Assembly: GCF_027595985.1 (NCBI RefSeq)
Contig: NC_073305.1
Coordinates: 82,369,126-82,433,125 of the forward strand
DNA: 64,000 nucleotides
Reading direction: 5' to 3'
Origin: Sorex araneus
Lineage: Eukaryota > Chordata > Mammalia > Eulipotyphla > Soricidae
Both the position numbers and the translations under genes were made by a program. A model generated the notes under the pieces. That model was not told the DNA's origin. It saw only the letters and a program-made list of their open reading frames with translations, and did no database searches. How positions within the stretch are numbered: position 1 is the stretch's first letter; each line of letters begins with the position of its first letter. Shown here piece by piece: positions 24,301 through 32,296 of this stretch.

Positions 24301-27300
24301 TTTCATGTTCAGTTTTGTGTTGAAATGGTATTGACAATTGAGTTGAAATTGCGTTGACAAGGTAACCGTGTTGGTGTTTGTGGCAGCGGCAGGGTTGCAA
24401 ATCTACACTTCGTAATAGGGGTTTCCCAGAGGTGCCAAGTGTGCTCTTTTTTGAATTGCTTTAGTAGTTATTGTAATATTGGAACCACATCCAAAAAGAA
24501 GAAAGTAGCCTTAAATGCACTCAGAACAGAGTGACAAAGTGGCAGGACCAACAAGGGTGACCCTCAAGCCATAGAGCAGAAAATTAGGCAATAAGAAGTC
24601 TCAGAGTCTGCCCTCTTACTCTCTATGACTCTGTTTAAACCACACCCAAAGCAGGAAAATTCTAGGGAAACAAATTCACACCTTATACAAAGAACTTCCT
24701 ATTAGCTTGATTTTCAGGCTGTTGTGGTTCCTGGAATTAGAGAAGGAAGCTCGAGGCCTGTTTGAGGAATGTCATAGGAAGAAGTTTAGCCGTAGATAGT
24801 AGTACACATGGCCTTGACTCTGTTTTCTATAAAGTTGTTTAGCAACTTTATTATTTAAATGTGTGACCCAGTAACTGGTCTGAGTGAGGGATATGTTGGA
24901 ATCGATATACTTATTTATTATTGGAGGGGGCTGGAGCGATAGTGCAGCAGGTAGGATGTTCACCTTGCATGTGGCCAACCCAGGTTCGATTCCTCCTCTT
25001 GGAGAGCCCGGCAAGCTACTGAGAGTATCCCGCTCACACAGCAGAGCCTGGCAAGCTACCTGTGGTGTATTTGATATGCCAAAAACAGTAACAACAAGTC
25101 TCACAATGGAGACGTTACTAGTGCCTACTTGAGCAAATTTATGAGCAACAGGATGACAGTAATACAGTGATACCGTGATTATTTGAGGAGGTGGGACTGG
25201 AGTGCAGCAGGTAGGGCGTTCACCTTGTACTTGGCCAACCCGGGTTTGATTCTTCCGCCCCTTTTGGAGAGCCTGGCAAGCTACAGAGAGTATCCCGCCC
25301 ACATGGCAGAGCCTTGCAAGCTCCCTGTGGCGTATTTGATATGCCAAAAACAGTAACAAGTTTCACAATGGAGATGTTACTGGTGCCTGCTTGAGCAAAT
25401 CAATGAACAAAGGGATGACAGTGCTACAGTGCTATTATTGGAGTTGGACTGGCCATATCTGGTTGTACTTCAGGTTCTGTGCTCAGTGGTCACTCCAAGT
25501 GGCACTCTGGGGGCCACATGGTGCTGGGGAATAAATCCAGGCTTTATGCAAGCCAGGCATGTGTTCAGCTTATTAAGCCATCTCTCTGACCCAGGAAAAC
25601 ATTTAAATATCAGTAAAATTTCTGGGGAACCAGAGAATATACCCAGCAAGAAGAGAGGTGGTGAGCTAAAGTTTCCTACATCCACATGTAATTGGATATG
25701 TATTTCCTGGGGGAGGCATCGAGACTAGGGGACTAGCGTGGCAGAGAGTTGCATGAGGGGGGCGACAGGTCATACATGCACCGAGGCCTGAGTGTTGTCC
25801 CCTGTATATTCATTCCTTCCTTTTTCACCCCCAAAGAAATCTATCTTTGACTCTCTTACTTTTAATAAGGCTAATAGCCAATAGTTTATTTTTACCCCTT
25901 GATTTTTAAAAATTCCATTCACCCCTAAATTTTATCTAAATTTCAAAATCTTACTCCTAGTCCTTGGTCTGTGCATGTGAGATCGCTGACCTTTTATAAT
26001 CTAGCTGGGAAAGGTGAAAAACAAAATAAGAAAGAAAAAAAAAATACTGGTTTTCTGAACCGGAAATGAAACTAATGGTCTCAAACTTATTTGTTTGTTT
26101 ATTGGGTTTGGGGGCCACATCTAATAAAGTTCAGGGATTAATCCTGGCTCTGCACTCAGGAATCATTCCTGGTGAAACTTGGAAGACCATACAGAGTGCA
26201 GGAGATTGAACCTAGGTCAGCCACATGCAAGGCAAAAGCTATATGATTGCTCCAGCACTGGGAGAGGCAGATGGGGCGTGAAGGTTCTCAATCTTGACCA
26301 AATGTGGTAATCAACTGGGAAGCTTCAGAAACGGTTGCCTGGTCCCATCCTTTGAGGTGCTAATTTGATTGATCTGCAATGTGGCTTGCGTTTGGGGAAT
26401 GTAGTTGAGGTTGATAACTGCTCATTAAAGCCATGATGAAGTCTTTGTGCAGTGTAAATATTTGTGTCCAAACCAGCCTACCTGGTGTAAACACTTTCCT
26501 ATGACCTCACTCCGGTTTACCGATGTGCTCTCCAGAGAGAGGTGGGGCTTGACCGCTAAATCCATCCTGTCCCTTTCTTTACTTGATAGGGAAACTGCTC
26601 CCCAGTGCTTTTCAAAGGTGTCACTGTGTCCACAATGTGTCTCACATAAATCTGTGCTTTATGGGAGAGGTAAATCAGGATTGTAGCTAGAACATTAGTA
26701 ACAGTTGTTGACTGTCCGAGTCCATGGTTTTAATTAGGATCGAACTTGAATAATTCAGAGCTTTTTCAAAACACCACCATTCACGCTCTACTCATCCCCG
26801 TCTTAAATAGCACTGTCATCCCATTGTTTATTGATTTTGCTTGAGCGAGTACCAGCAACGTCTTCATTGTGAGACTTGTTATTGGTTTTGGCATATTGAA
26901 TATGCCGCAGGTAGCTTGCCAGGCTCTGCTCTACAGGCGAGATACTCTCGGTGGCTTGCTGGGCTCTCCCAAGAGGGATGGAGGAATCGACTATGTGCAA
27001 GGCAAACGCCTGACCCGCTGTGCTATAGCTCTATTCTCCCCCTCTTTAAATATAACCATAAAATTTGGAGGGCTAGACTAGTGAATTCTTTTGTTGGTTT
27101 GTTTGGGGGCCACACCCAACTGTGCTCAAGGCTTACTCCCGACTTTATGCTCAGAGGACAAAATGCCATGCCAGGGAAGGCCAGCTGCATGCTAGGCGTG
27201 TGCTGTACCCACACGGCTCTCTGTCTCCGTCTCTCCAGGTCCCTAGTGAAAATTTTTAAACCCTCCAGTGATATTTTCTTCTGTGTGCTACAAGGTTATG

Positions 27301-28576
27301 GTTAACACCTTGTCTAGTAAAAAGTGATCCTAACTTGGAAACCTTCATTCTACCCACTTGCCTTAGTGCATTGCAAATGAGCTTTGTCAGCTTCTGCAGA
27401 GGAAGTAGGTTTCTTCATATCTTCTCTTCTGCTTTGTGGATCTCTGAGCAGTAGGAAGCAATTATCTACAGTTCACACTGAACTTCGTCTCCTTGTCTGA
27501 GGAGTGTTCATTCCAGCTCCCCAACCTCAAGATAGTAAATGGGTTTGCTCTTATGGTGGGTGTGGTGTTGGAATAATGTATGCATGAAAGGATCATTAAC
27601 AGTATGTAAATGATGATACATCCATAAAAATGGGAAACAGTACGGGGTCCAGAGCAATAGTACAATGGATAGAGCATTTGCCTTGTGTGAGGCTGACCTG
27701 GGTTCGATCCCCTGGTATCCCATATGGTTACCTGAGCACTAACAGGAGTAATTCCTGAGTGTAGAGCCAGGAGTAACCCCTGAGCATCACTGGGTGTGAC
27801 CCAAAAAGCTAAAAAGAATTAAAAAAAGAAATGGGAAACAGTAAATGCTTTATGTTATAAGCATATCTAGAGATATTTTTGCATCAGTTGCTTAAAAAAA
27901 CCAAATATATAAATCAATCCCCCAAAGTAAGGTAAAATATTCTAAACAATTTTTAAATAAATGTGCTTGTGTGTATCTATTTTATACCTGATGTGATGAG
28001 TATACCTATGCTTAAGAATTCTACCATTAACTTAATGCATTACACATCTTAGATAATATAAACGTGAAGCAAAGGATGTTTCATTAAATTTGTCAGGGAC
28101 TCATGAGCAGTGCTTAGGGACCATTGGTGCTGGGTTCAAACCAGTAGTTCCCACATGTAAATCATGCACTCCAGCCCTTTGAGCCATCTCCCCAGAACTA
28201 AGGATGCTTTAGACCAAGATGCATGATTGGGATGGCTGGAACATTGAGGCTCTCAGCAGGTCATCTGGAAAAGAAGCAAGTTGAGGACTAGAAGACTTTT
28301 AGGGATTATCTCTTCCTCTGTGCTTATCAGCTACTTCTTCCCACCTTCCTCCAAATGGGACTTAAAAGCAAAGCAAGCCCATCCAGGGAGGAAAAGGACC
28401 TCTTACATTAGTCTGTTCTCATGTTCTTAGTTGGTCTAGTACCAAGACAGAGAAGATAGGTGAAAAGAAAAAATTAGGTTCTCCACATGTTTGGAATAAT
28501 TTGCAATTATATGTTTATTCTTCAACAGAACGTCTCATCTGACTTCTCCTGCCACCCCACCAAAGGGCCGAGCTAA
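2389..28576 (+). CDS. ADGRF2: Adhesion G protein-coupled receptor F2 (GPR111), complete coding region in 8 exons
   Basis: Exons join as 2389-2463, 8296-8338, 9693-9844, 15592-15834, 16782-18143, 22923-22964, 24234-24293 and 28529-28576, giving 674 residues with no frameshift or internal stop. Residues 1-19 form a signal peptide. Cysteines 42, 46, 52, 56, 68 and 80 form a compact module. A GAIN-type region leads to a GPS with Cys330, Trp333, Trp340, Cys345, Cys357 and Cys359. Seven helices lie near 383-405, 417-441, 453-482, 493-516, 538-563, 582-608 and 611-634. Cys454 and Cys530 are the expected extracellular disulfide, and TWGFGIA marks helix 6. The GPS lacks the H-L-T cleavage triplet (Leu364-Phe365-Thr366 instead), so self-cleavage is unlikely. 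From the literature as I recall it, the mouse gene is expressed in squamous epithelia and its ligand is unknown. F2 rather than F4 is inferred from gene order and divergence from the downstream gene, which matches ADGRF4 closely. Confidence 0.92.
2639..2832 (-). mobile_element. Type A shrew SINE, antisense
   Basis: Poly-T end, then CTTTTTGGGTCACACCCAGC through GCTATCGCTCCGGCCCC. Flanked by a 16-bp duplication CTGCCGGTGACTTTCT at 2623 and 2833. Near-consensus, so young. Confidence 0.95.
3131..3180. repeat. (ATGG)n microsatellite
   Basis: About 12 uninterrupted GGAT units. Confidence 0.97.
3327..3576 (+). mobile_element. Type B shrew SINE
   Basis: Head ACTGGAGTGATAGCAC, body CCCCTCTCGGAGAGC and ATATGCCAAAAACAGTAACA, LINE-like tail and terminal CAGTGCTACAGTGC. 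Confidence 0.93.
3865..3965 (+). mobile_element. MIR relic
   Basis: GGGAAACTGAGGC, then GACTTGCTTGAAG and CAAGGTCAGGTCTCCTG follow the MIR core and 3' order. Confidence 0.7.
4003..4158 (-). mobile_element. Type A SINE, antisense, diverged
   Basis: CCATACCCAGTGACG, GCACTCAGGAATCACTCC and CTCTCTCCGGCCC in antisense order. TAATGTGTG flanks both ends (near 3993 and 4160). Confidence 0.85.
5060..5215 (+). mobile_element. MIR relic
   Basis: AGTTCTAGTCTCAG, GTGGCCTTAGGCA and TTTAGTTTCCTTGTG match the order of MIR consensus segments. Confidence 0.75.
5283..5437 (+). mobile_element. MIR-family relic
   Basis: Segments resembling the ATCCTC, GAGGAGACT, TTTCCCAAGGTCTCA and GTTTGAATCTGAAT parts of MIR in the right order. 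Confidence 0.6.
5850..5966 (+). mobile_element. Old tRNA-headed SINE, sense, highly diverged
   Basis: GGGGAGATGACTCAAAGG head, CCCAGGTTTTATTTTT, CATGGTCCCCTGAGCAC and GTGTGGCCCTAAGC tail. Confidence 0.65.
6664..6917 (+). mobile_element. Type B shrew SINE
   Basis: Complete from GGGACTGGAGCGACATAGC to ACAGTGCTACAGTGCT, with the CCAAAAACAGTAACAAC core. Confidence 0.93.
8296..8338 (+). CDS. ADGRF2: ADGRF2 coding exon 2
   Basis: A 43-nt exon between TTTACCAG and a G/GTACGT donor. It encodes a short polar linker ([14 protein letters not shown]) with an N-glycosylation site and ends in phase 1. The matching ADGRF4 exon is 55 nt, a 12-nt in-frame difference. Confidence 0.82.
8822..8939 (-). mobile_element. 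Old type A SINE, antisense, interrupted by later insertions
   Basis: GGGGCCACACCTCGCTGTGC, TCTGGGATCACTCCTGG and CAGCCACATGCAAGG. The sequence is broken by the insertions at 8956. Confidence 0.75.
8956..9135 (-). mobile_element. Type A shrew SINE, antisense, near-consensus
   Basis: Poly-T start, GGGTCACACCCAACGATGC to GCTATCGCTCCGGCCCC. Bounded by GCAAGGGGAACATCTT at 8940 and 9136. Confidence 0.95.
9152..9437 (-). mobile_element. L1 3' end fragment, antisense, 5' truncated
   Basis: Poly-T, then TTATTGAGTCACCATG and ACCCATCCCTTCACCAGTGC, the shrew L1 3' UTR in reverse. Bounded by the same 16-bp repeat at 9136 and 9438. Confidence 0.85.
9693..9844 (+). CDS. ADGRF2: ADGRF2 coding exon 3, six-cysteine module
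   Basis: A 152-nt exon after a CCACCCCCAG acceptor, ending GAG/GTAAAA. It carries six cysteines at residues 42, 46, 52, 56, 68 and 80 plus Trp73. ADGRF4 exon 3 has the same length, phase and cysteine spacing. Confidence 0.9.
10261..10497 (-). mobile_element. Type B shrew SINE, antisense
   Basis: GCACTATCGTCCCGTTGTTC tail through ATTTGCTCAAGAGGGCACC and TTGGCATATCAAATACGCC to GCTATCACTCCAGTCC. Confidence 0.93.
10500..11520 (-). mobile_element. Old L1 ORF2 3' fragment, antisense
   Basis: The minus-strand reading shows decayed L1 ORF2 C-terminal motifs, such as [16 protein letters not shown] type A SINE interrupts it at 11128-11309. Confidence 0.85.
11128..11309 (-). mobile_element. Type A SINE, antisense, inserted in old L1
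   Basis: GGGGTCATACCTGGTGATAC, GAATTATTCCTGG and ATACTATCTTTCCAG. Flanked by AGCACTTGT at 11119 and 11310. Confidence 0.88.
11521..13140 (-). mobile_element. Shrew L1, antisense, 5' truncated (3' UTR plus ORF2 C-terminal part)
   Basis: Poly-T and AATCACCATGAGGTACAG 3' UTR, then minus-strand ORF2 motifs [20 protein letters not shown] and [13 protein letters not shown] in broken frames. Flanks CTTTTCAACTGATC (11507) and CTTTCCACTGATC (13141) look like its target duplication. A type B SINE sits inside. Confidence 0.92.
11992..12240 (+). mobile_element. Type B shrew SINE inserted in L1
   Basis: Complete copy ending GACAGTGACAGTG. A perfect ATTCTTGGGT duplication lies at 11982 and 12241, showing a clean insertion into L1. 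Confidence 0.95.
13470..13638 (-). mobile_element. Old type A SINE, antisense
   Basis: GGGGACAAGGCACACTTGGC, TGCTTGGAGGATTATATG and GGGGATTGATACAGGG in antisense order. Confidence 0.75.
13863..13912 (+). mobile_element. SINE head fragment
   Basis: GCAGCGGGTAGGGTG and CTCGGTCGACCTGGGTTTGG only; the rest of the element is absent. Confidence 0.7.
14209..14460 (+). mobile_element. Type B shrew SINE
   Basis: GGATGGAGCTATAGCACAGC to GACAGTGACAGTGAT, flanked by TTATTTTG at 14201 and 14461. Preceded by a (TTTA)n run. Confidence 0.93.
15307..15342. repeat. (TA)n microsatellite
   Basis: About 18 TA units, 250 nt upstream of ADGRF2 exon 4. Confidence 0.97.
15592..15834 (+). CDS. ADGRF2: ADGRF2 coding exon 4, start of the GAIN-type region
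   Basis: An 81-codon exon between TTCTTAG and CAG/GTGAGT, phase 0 on both sides. It contains a Cys124-Cys130 pair (KCPKDLSC) and the segment [20 protein letters not shown]4 has the equivalents YCPLDYSC and GNIAFIVELLKNIST. Confidence 0.9.
15835..16781 (+). other. ADGRF2 intron 4
   Basis: 0.95 kb with no recognisable repeat or second gene; unusual in this window for carrying no young SINE. Confidence 0.5.
16782..18143 (+). CDS. ADGRF2: ADGRF2 coding exon 5, GAIN/GPS and helices 1 to start of 7
   Basis: A single 454-codon exon. It begins [10 protein letters not shown] after a TTGGCAG acceptor and ends LLNAFQ at CAG/GTAAGC, phase 0. It holds most of the GAIN region, the GPS, six helices and the start of the seventh. 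The reading frame stays open past the donor to 18242, but the splice site and the continuation [10 protein letters not shown] in the next exon define the true end. Confidence 0.95.
18290..18420 (+). mobile_element. Possible MIR relic
   Basis: GACCTAAGTTCAAATTTC followed by TATCTACGGGAAATTGTAG loosely matches MIR order. Weak. Confidence 0.35.
19426..19634 (-). mobile_element. Type A shrew SINE, antisense
   Basis: GGGTCATACCCAGCGATGC to ACTATCACTCTAGCCC with a TTTATTTA-rich tail. Perfect TATCCATTGGTTTTA duplication at 19411 and 19635. Confidence 0.95.
19910..20152 (+). mobile_element. Type B shrew SINE
   Basis: Complete copy with GGTTCTTGAGG duplication at 19899 and 20153, ending GACAGTGACAGTGAT. 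Confidence 0.95.
21799..21959 (-). mobile_element. Old type A SINE, antisense
   Basis: ACCAGCAGTACAAAGG, GGTCACTTCTGGCAGAGC and GCCAGGCATTGAAACTCGG in antisense order. Confidence 0.7.
22215..22395 (-). mobile_element. Probable old SINE, antisense, degraded
   Basis: GTGGTTCTTGAGGGACCATG and AGTTGAGCTCTCTCTCTGG resemble the type A antisense order. Confidence 0.5.
22455..22530 (-). mobile_element. Possible old SINE fragment
   Basis: GGGGATTGAACCTTGGACC resembles the antisense box B segment only. Confidence 0.4.
22923..22964 (+). CDS. ADGRF2: ADGRF2 coding exon 6, rest of helix 7
   Basis: A 42-nt exon between CTTTCTCAG and AAG/GTAATG encoding [14 protein letters not shown]. This completes helix 7. 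The ADGRF4 counterpart has the same length and differs at four residues. Confidence 0.92.
23190..23275 (+). mobile_element. MIR relic
   Basis: TTTATAAATGAGGAAGTAGA and GATAAAGTAGCCTGCC match MIR core order. Confidence 0.55.
23728..23870 (-). mobile_element. Old SINE, antisense, degraded
   Basis: GGGGTGCCATACCTGGCAGT, ATTATATATGGTGCC and GCCAAGTGTAAGG in order, with an internal A run. Confidence 0.55.
24234..24293 (+). CDS. ADGRF2: ADGRF2 coding exon 7, cytoplasmic tail
   Basis: A 60-nt exon between TTAATTTAG and GAG/GTAAAA encoding a basic amphipathic stretch ([14 protein letters not shown]...), a helix-8-like membrane-proximal tail. Same length and phase as ADGRF4 exon 7. Confidence 0.9.
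24927..25177 (+). mobile_element. Type B shrew SINE, first of a tandem pair
   Basis: GGCTGGAGCGATAGTGCAGC to AATACAGTGATACCGTG. Preceded by ATTATTGGAG at 24917. Confidence 0.93.
25188..25433 (+). mobile_element. Type B shrew SINE, second of a tandem pair
   Basis: GGTGGGACTGGAGTGCAGC to CAGTGCTACAGTGCT. ATTATTTGAG precedes it at 25178 and ATTATTGGAG follows at 25434. Confidence 0.93.
25444..25595 (-). mobile_element. Old type A SINE, antisense
   Basis: TGCTCAGTGGTCACTCC, GTGCTGGGGAATAAATCCAG and CATCTCTCTGACCC. Confidence 0.65.
26090..26258 (-). mobile_element. Type A SINE, antisense, diverged
   Basis: GGGGGCCACATCTAATAAAG, CACTCAGGAATCATTCCTGG and CAGCCACATGCAAGGC. Confidence 0.85.
26808..27035 (-). 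mobile_element. Type B shrew SINE, antisense
   Basis: TAGCACTGTCATCCCATTG tail to CCGCTGTGCTATAGCTC head, with the TTGGCATATTGAATATGCCG core. Confidence 0.92.
27088..27238 (-). mobile_element. Old type A SINE, antisense
   Basis: GGGGGCCACACCCAACTGTG, CCAGCTGCATGCTAGG and CTGTCTCCGTCTCTCC. Confidence 0.7.
27643..27828 (+). mobile_element. Type A shrew SINE
   Basis: Complete sense copy with GGGTTCGATCCCC and TGTGACCCAAAAAGC. Perfect 15-bp duplication AAATGGGAAACAGTA at 27628 and 27829. Confidence 0.95.
28095..28195 (-). mobile_element. Old SINE fragment, antisense
   Basis: GGACTCATGAGCAGTGC, GGTGCTGGGTTCAAACC and GAGCCATCTCCCCAG. Confidence 0.5.
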
Positions 28577-28604
28577 CAAAGCAGCTATCTCTTGATCCAG
28601 GGAG
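28529..28604 (+). CDS. ADGRF2: ADGRF2 coding exon 8 (stop TAA at 28574-28576) with 3' UTR donor
   Basis: After a TTCAACAG acceptor, 15 codons ([15 protein letters not shown]) precede TAA. A strong GAG/GTAAGT donor at 28605 follows the stop by 28 nt, so the mRNA probably continues into a separate 3' UTR exon. The ADGRF4 last coding exon also has 48 coding bases. Confidence 0.82.
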
Positions 28605-28910
28605 GTAAGTGCAGGTATTCCATCTGTATAAATATGGCACATGGCCTTCCTTTAAGAAATTTGTGATTAGATTTATTCTATAAAAAAAATCCCCCTTAAT
28701 TAAAGGGATTTTTTTTTTTTACCATCTAGTTTCACCTAGCATAGTTAGGGATGGATTTACATTTCTAAGTACCAGTCAACTGAAAGTTCCCTGTGAAACA
28801 ATTGATGATGTCTGAGAATACTTTTAAGTTAGCTCAGAGGAGAAAGAGGGGAGTGAATAGAGGTACCTGTTCTTCACAGCTGCTCAGACTTCTCCTTCGT
28901 CACTCTGGAA

Positions 28911-29082
28911 TTTTTTGTTTTTGTTTGGGGCCACAACTAGCAGTGCTCAGGGGTTACTCTTGACCCTGTGCTCAGGAATCATTCCTGGCAGGTACAGGGG
29001 ACCATATAGGATGCTAGGGCTCAAAACTGGGTCAGCTACCCTAAAGGTAATCGCTTTTTTAGCTATACTATCTCTCTGGTCC
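28911..29082 (-). mobile_element. Type A SINE, antisense, diverged
   Basis: GGGGCCACAACTAGCAGTGC, CAGGAATCATTCCTGGCAGG and ACTATCTCTCTGGTCCC. Confidence 0.85.
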
Positions 29083-29484
29083 CACCTTTGTTCCTCTGGA
29101 TGTTGACAGCATGTCCCATTTTCCCAGTGCCCCTTTTTTCCAGGGTATTACAAGATCAATGAGTGATGATAAACACTCTTTGGGAGGCCTCAGGACTGGT
29201 GAGGCAGTTTACATTTTGCTTTATCTGCAACAGTGTCAGAGAGAGAAACAGAAGGAAGGGTGTCCTGGGGGAATCGGAAATGTTTCTACCTTCACTTCAC
29301 TTCTACTACCCTCTTCATAAGAGGGTCATCCAGATACACAGACATGTGCAGACAGTGTTTTCAATCTTCCGCCTTTCATATTCCTCTAGATTTACAGAAA
29401 GACCCAACCAGGAGACAGACATCCCCTCTACCTTAGATCTGCATGTCCAGTCAGACAGAGAAGTGTAGAGAGAAGCTGAGGTGT

Positions 29485-29620
29485 CTATAAAAAGAAAGAT
29501 AGAAGAAGAGAGAGAAAGAGATAGAAATAGAGAGAGACAGGGATATAGAAATACAGAGAAAAACCCAGAAACTGAAACTCACAAAGGGACAGATTTAGTG
29601 TCAGGGACAGAAGCAGAGGG
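29485..29620. repeat. GA-rich low-complexity tract
   Basis: Imperfect AGAGA and GAAA runs. Open frames across it come from purine bias alone. Confidence 0.7.
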
Positions 29621-31044
29621 AGTTGTCAAGAGAGGCACTCAGACAAGCACAGAGAGTCCCCTGCAGAGCGACTTCTCCGCAGTGGCAGGCCCTGGATTTC
29701 AGAGTGACCTAGAGATTCTCCATTGGCACAGGGGCTGGTACTCCCCAAAGAGGTTCTTGTTCAAGACAGAGAAAGTCATCAGATGAGAGTTGTGGTGAGG
29801 CCTTTGGGTCTTGCTGCTTGGACAGTAAAGCTGTGATTTTCTGTTCTTGACAAGGTCATACATTCCAGGGATGGCAGAGCCCTCAGGAGAAATGTGCTTG
29901 TTCCTGTCTTCTGGCCTCTGGGAGTATGAAGAAACCTCCCACACTGTGGTGCTGATGGACGAGGGCCCAGTGGGGAAGGATGAAAGGTCCCTCTGTCTAA
30001 GTTCTTCTTTGCTGCTCAACATTCCCCCCAACACGAACCTACACATACTGTGCTCTTCAAGTCTTCCAGGAAGTGGTGGGATCTCAGTTTCCCCAGGCCT
30101 CCGACAGGCTGCTGGAAGGAATTTCCACTTAGGAAAAGCGTTCCGGTTCACGTGGGCAGAAATGGCCTGGATATCACCTGGCTGGATTCTGTGGGCGGCT
30201 GAGGGAGACGCCCATGTGAGTCATCATCAAAAGTTGGGTTGACTCGAAGTAGGCCATCGCCTGTTCTACAAAATGAGCCCAGCTGCCCGCTTCCTCCATC
30301 TCTCCAAGCTTTAGCAGATTACATGGTGGCCCCGACTGGGACTTCAATGCAATGTCTTTGGCCATAAACTAAATGAAAAGTTGGATCAGGAAGATGCTGG
30401 TTTAAAATGAAGGAGACTGAATTCTGGAGTGAGAGCTCACAGATCCTCAAGTTTGAGTTCCCATGGCGCTCAGCCAGGACTGACTCCTAAAATCTATGGA
30501 GCCATGAAAGAGATTGTTGTCGGCTCTGACGATGTAATCTTAGCCTTCAACAACAATGTTTTGAAACCTGGGATAGGGAAGGGGAAATATCATATTTCAA
30601 GCAGAGAAATGCTCATTTTCATAATGGTATGTAAACAAATTCAACATTCAAACTAGGAGCCACCAATGCATCTATCTATACCAGTAGCTTAGGTAGAAAC
30701 CCTTCGAGGAAGAAAACAAGAAGAAGTTATTTAATTAGGTCTACAGCGCATGGGCAGATGATGAAGAAAATAAACGAATAAAGAAGGGAGACAAGAGTAT
30801 CACCAAATTATCCGAGAGCCAGTATTAATTAGTGAACATTAGGTTGCAAAAAGAAAGTGAGACTTCCTTTGTGCATAAGCAATCCCTCCTGCTCCACCCT
30901 ACCCTATTTTACTGAAAAGGGAAGTTTTAGAAAAACAAATGAAATAAAGAGGATAGTAAGAAGATGGGAAAATATATCAATCCGGAAGACTTATCTTTCA
31001 AGTGGCATGGCTCATTTGGGGACAGTCGCATCCATTTCCATGGA

Positions 31045-31145
31045 GCCAGCCATTAACTGTGTGGGACCATTTCTGGTGGTGCTCAGGGGACCATGTGACT
31101 TCATCAGTCACATGCAAGGCAAGCACTTTCATCCCTGTACTTTAG
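31045..31145 (-). mobile_element. Old type A SINE fragment, antisense
   Basis: TGGTGCTCAGGGGACCATGT and CAGTCACATGCAAGGCAAGC. Confidence 0.65.
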
Positions 31146-31784
31146 GCGATGATTTTTGAGTTGGTATTTTTACAACATATCTCTTGGGACTCTTCAAGGG
31201 AGGGAAAGAGGGACAGACACAAAGGGAAAAAAAGTCACTTACCCAGAGACAATAGATTGAAGTGAGAATAGAATGAAGTTGAGTAGTTATAAGATTATAA
31301 ATCAGGAAATACGTTAGAAAAGACTAAGTCCAATTGCTCCCATATTACAGCTGTCTACTGTGAGCACTGGTACTGATAGGAGGTCTGTTCTCTTCCTTGT
31401 GTTGTGTACTGAGCATGCACAGTGGTGTAGAGGTGCAACCAACTCAATTGTAGTCATTCCTTGTATAAGGTAATGGGAAAAACATTCAACCTTGGGTTTT
31501 TATTGGCCAAGAAAGGGTCTCAATGCTGACAGAGAGTCTGAAGAATTATTTGAAAGTTCTTTAAAGAAGGAATGTCCTTAGTCTTGGGGTCCACAATCCA
31601 GTATGTGCCCACCTGAGAGATATCCTTGCCCCTCAAGGCAGAAGAGGAGTGGGAAGAAACCAGGTTAAGACCTGTGTTCTGCTCACATCTCACAAAGGAA
31701 GGGATGTCAGGTGACTCAAGGAGAAGTTGGTTCCCCCAGGGTCCCAGGGAAATTTAAGAAGTGAATTATATAATGGATAACAAT

Positions 31785-31915
31785 CCTTGAGAAGGTTATT
31801 TAAATTGCCTAGATTTGATTTTCCCATAAACAAATTGAAAATAAGAGAGCTTACCTCATAGGGTTGTTGTACATATTAAATGAATAAATGTAAGTAAAAA
31901 ACTGGAATATTATTT
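31785..31915 (+). mobile_element. MIR-family relic
   Basis: CTTACCTCATAGGGTTGTTG and ATTAAATGAATAAATGTAAG closely follow the 3' half of a MIR consensus. Confidence 0.75.
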
Positions 31916-32059
31916 AGTAAATAATAAATGACTATAAATGGTTAATTATTTTTATGAGGGTACCTGAGAATTCATGTGTACACAAAAATACAAGCAAACA
32001 CATAGGCATGAACTTTGCTTAAGATGGTATATACAAACTCTCATGGAAATCAGTGCATC

Positions 32060-32175
32060 AAGGTGCTGAAGAGATAGTACAGCAAATAAGGTGCCTGTCT
32101 TGCACACAGTAAACCCAAGTTCAACCTCCAGTACCACATATGATCCTCCAGCTTGATGTGACCCCCCAAATGAAG
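32060..32175 (+). mobile_element. Old tRNA-headed SINE, sense
   Basis: GGTGCTGAAGAGATAGTACA head, CCCAAGTTCAACC box B and TGATGTGACCCCCCAAA tail. A purine microsatellite grew from its tail. Confidence 0.75.
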
Positions 32176-32177
32176 AA

Positions 32178-32282
32178 CAGATGGAGAAGGAGAGGGAGAC
32201 AAGGGGAGAGAAGGAGGAGGCAAAGGAGGAGGAGAAGGAGGAGGAAGAAGAAGAAGAAAAAGAAGAAGAAGAAGAAGAAGGA
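32178..32282. repeat. Purine (AGG/AAG)n tract
   Basis: About 100 bp almost purely purine. Acidic or basic low-complexity frames across it are not genes. Confidence 0.9.
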
Positions 32283-32296
32283 TCTCATTGACTTTT

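Larger units (their letters stand above)
24294..28528 (+). other. ADGRF2 intron 7
   Basis: 4.2 kb. Contains a SINE pair flanked by one target duplication, another type B, a young type A and five worn SINEs. Nothing recognised at 24300-24910, 25600-26085, 26260-26805, 27240-27625 or 28200-28528. Confidence 0.7.

Noticed and set aside
24772-25359. 195-codon minus-strand open frame
   Set aside because: It is the antisense translation of two tandem type B SINEs; similar peptides recur wherever that SINE lies.
26841-27305. 154-codon plus-strand open frame
   Set aside because: It crosses an antisense type B SINE and an old type A SINE.
29699-30242. Overlapping open frames of 131 and 150 codons on opposite strands
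   Set aside because: No recognisable domain, no codon-bias or splice support, and both strands open together; treated as chance.
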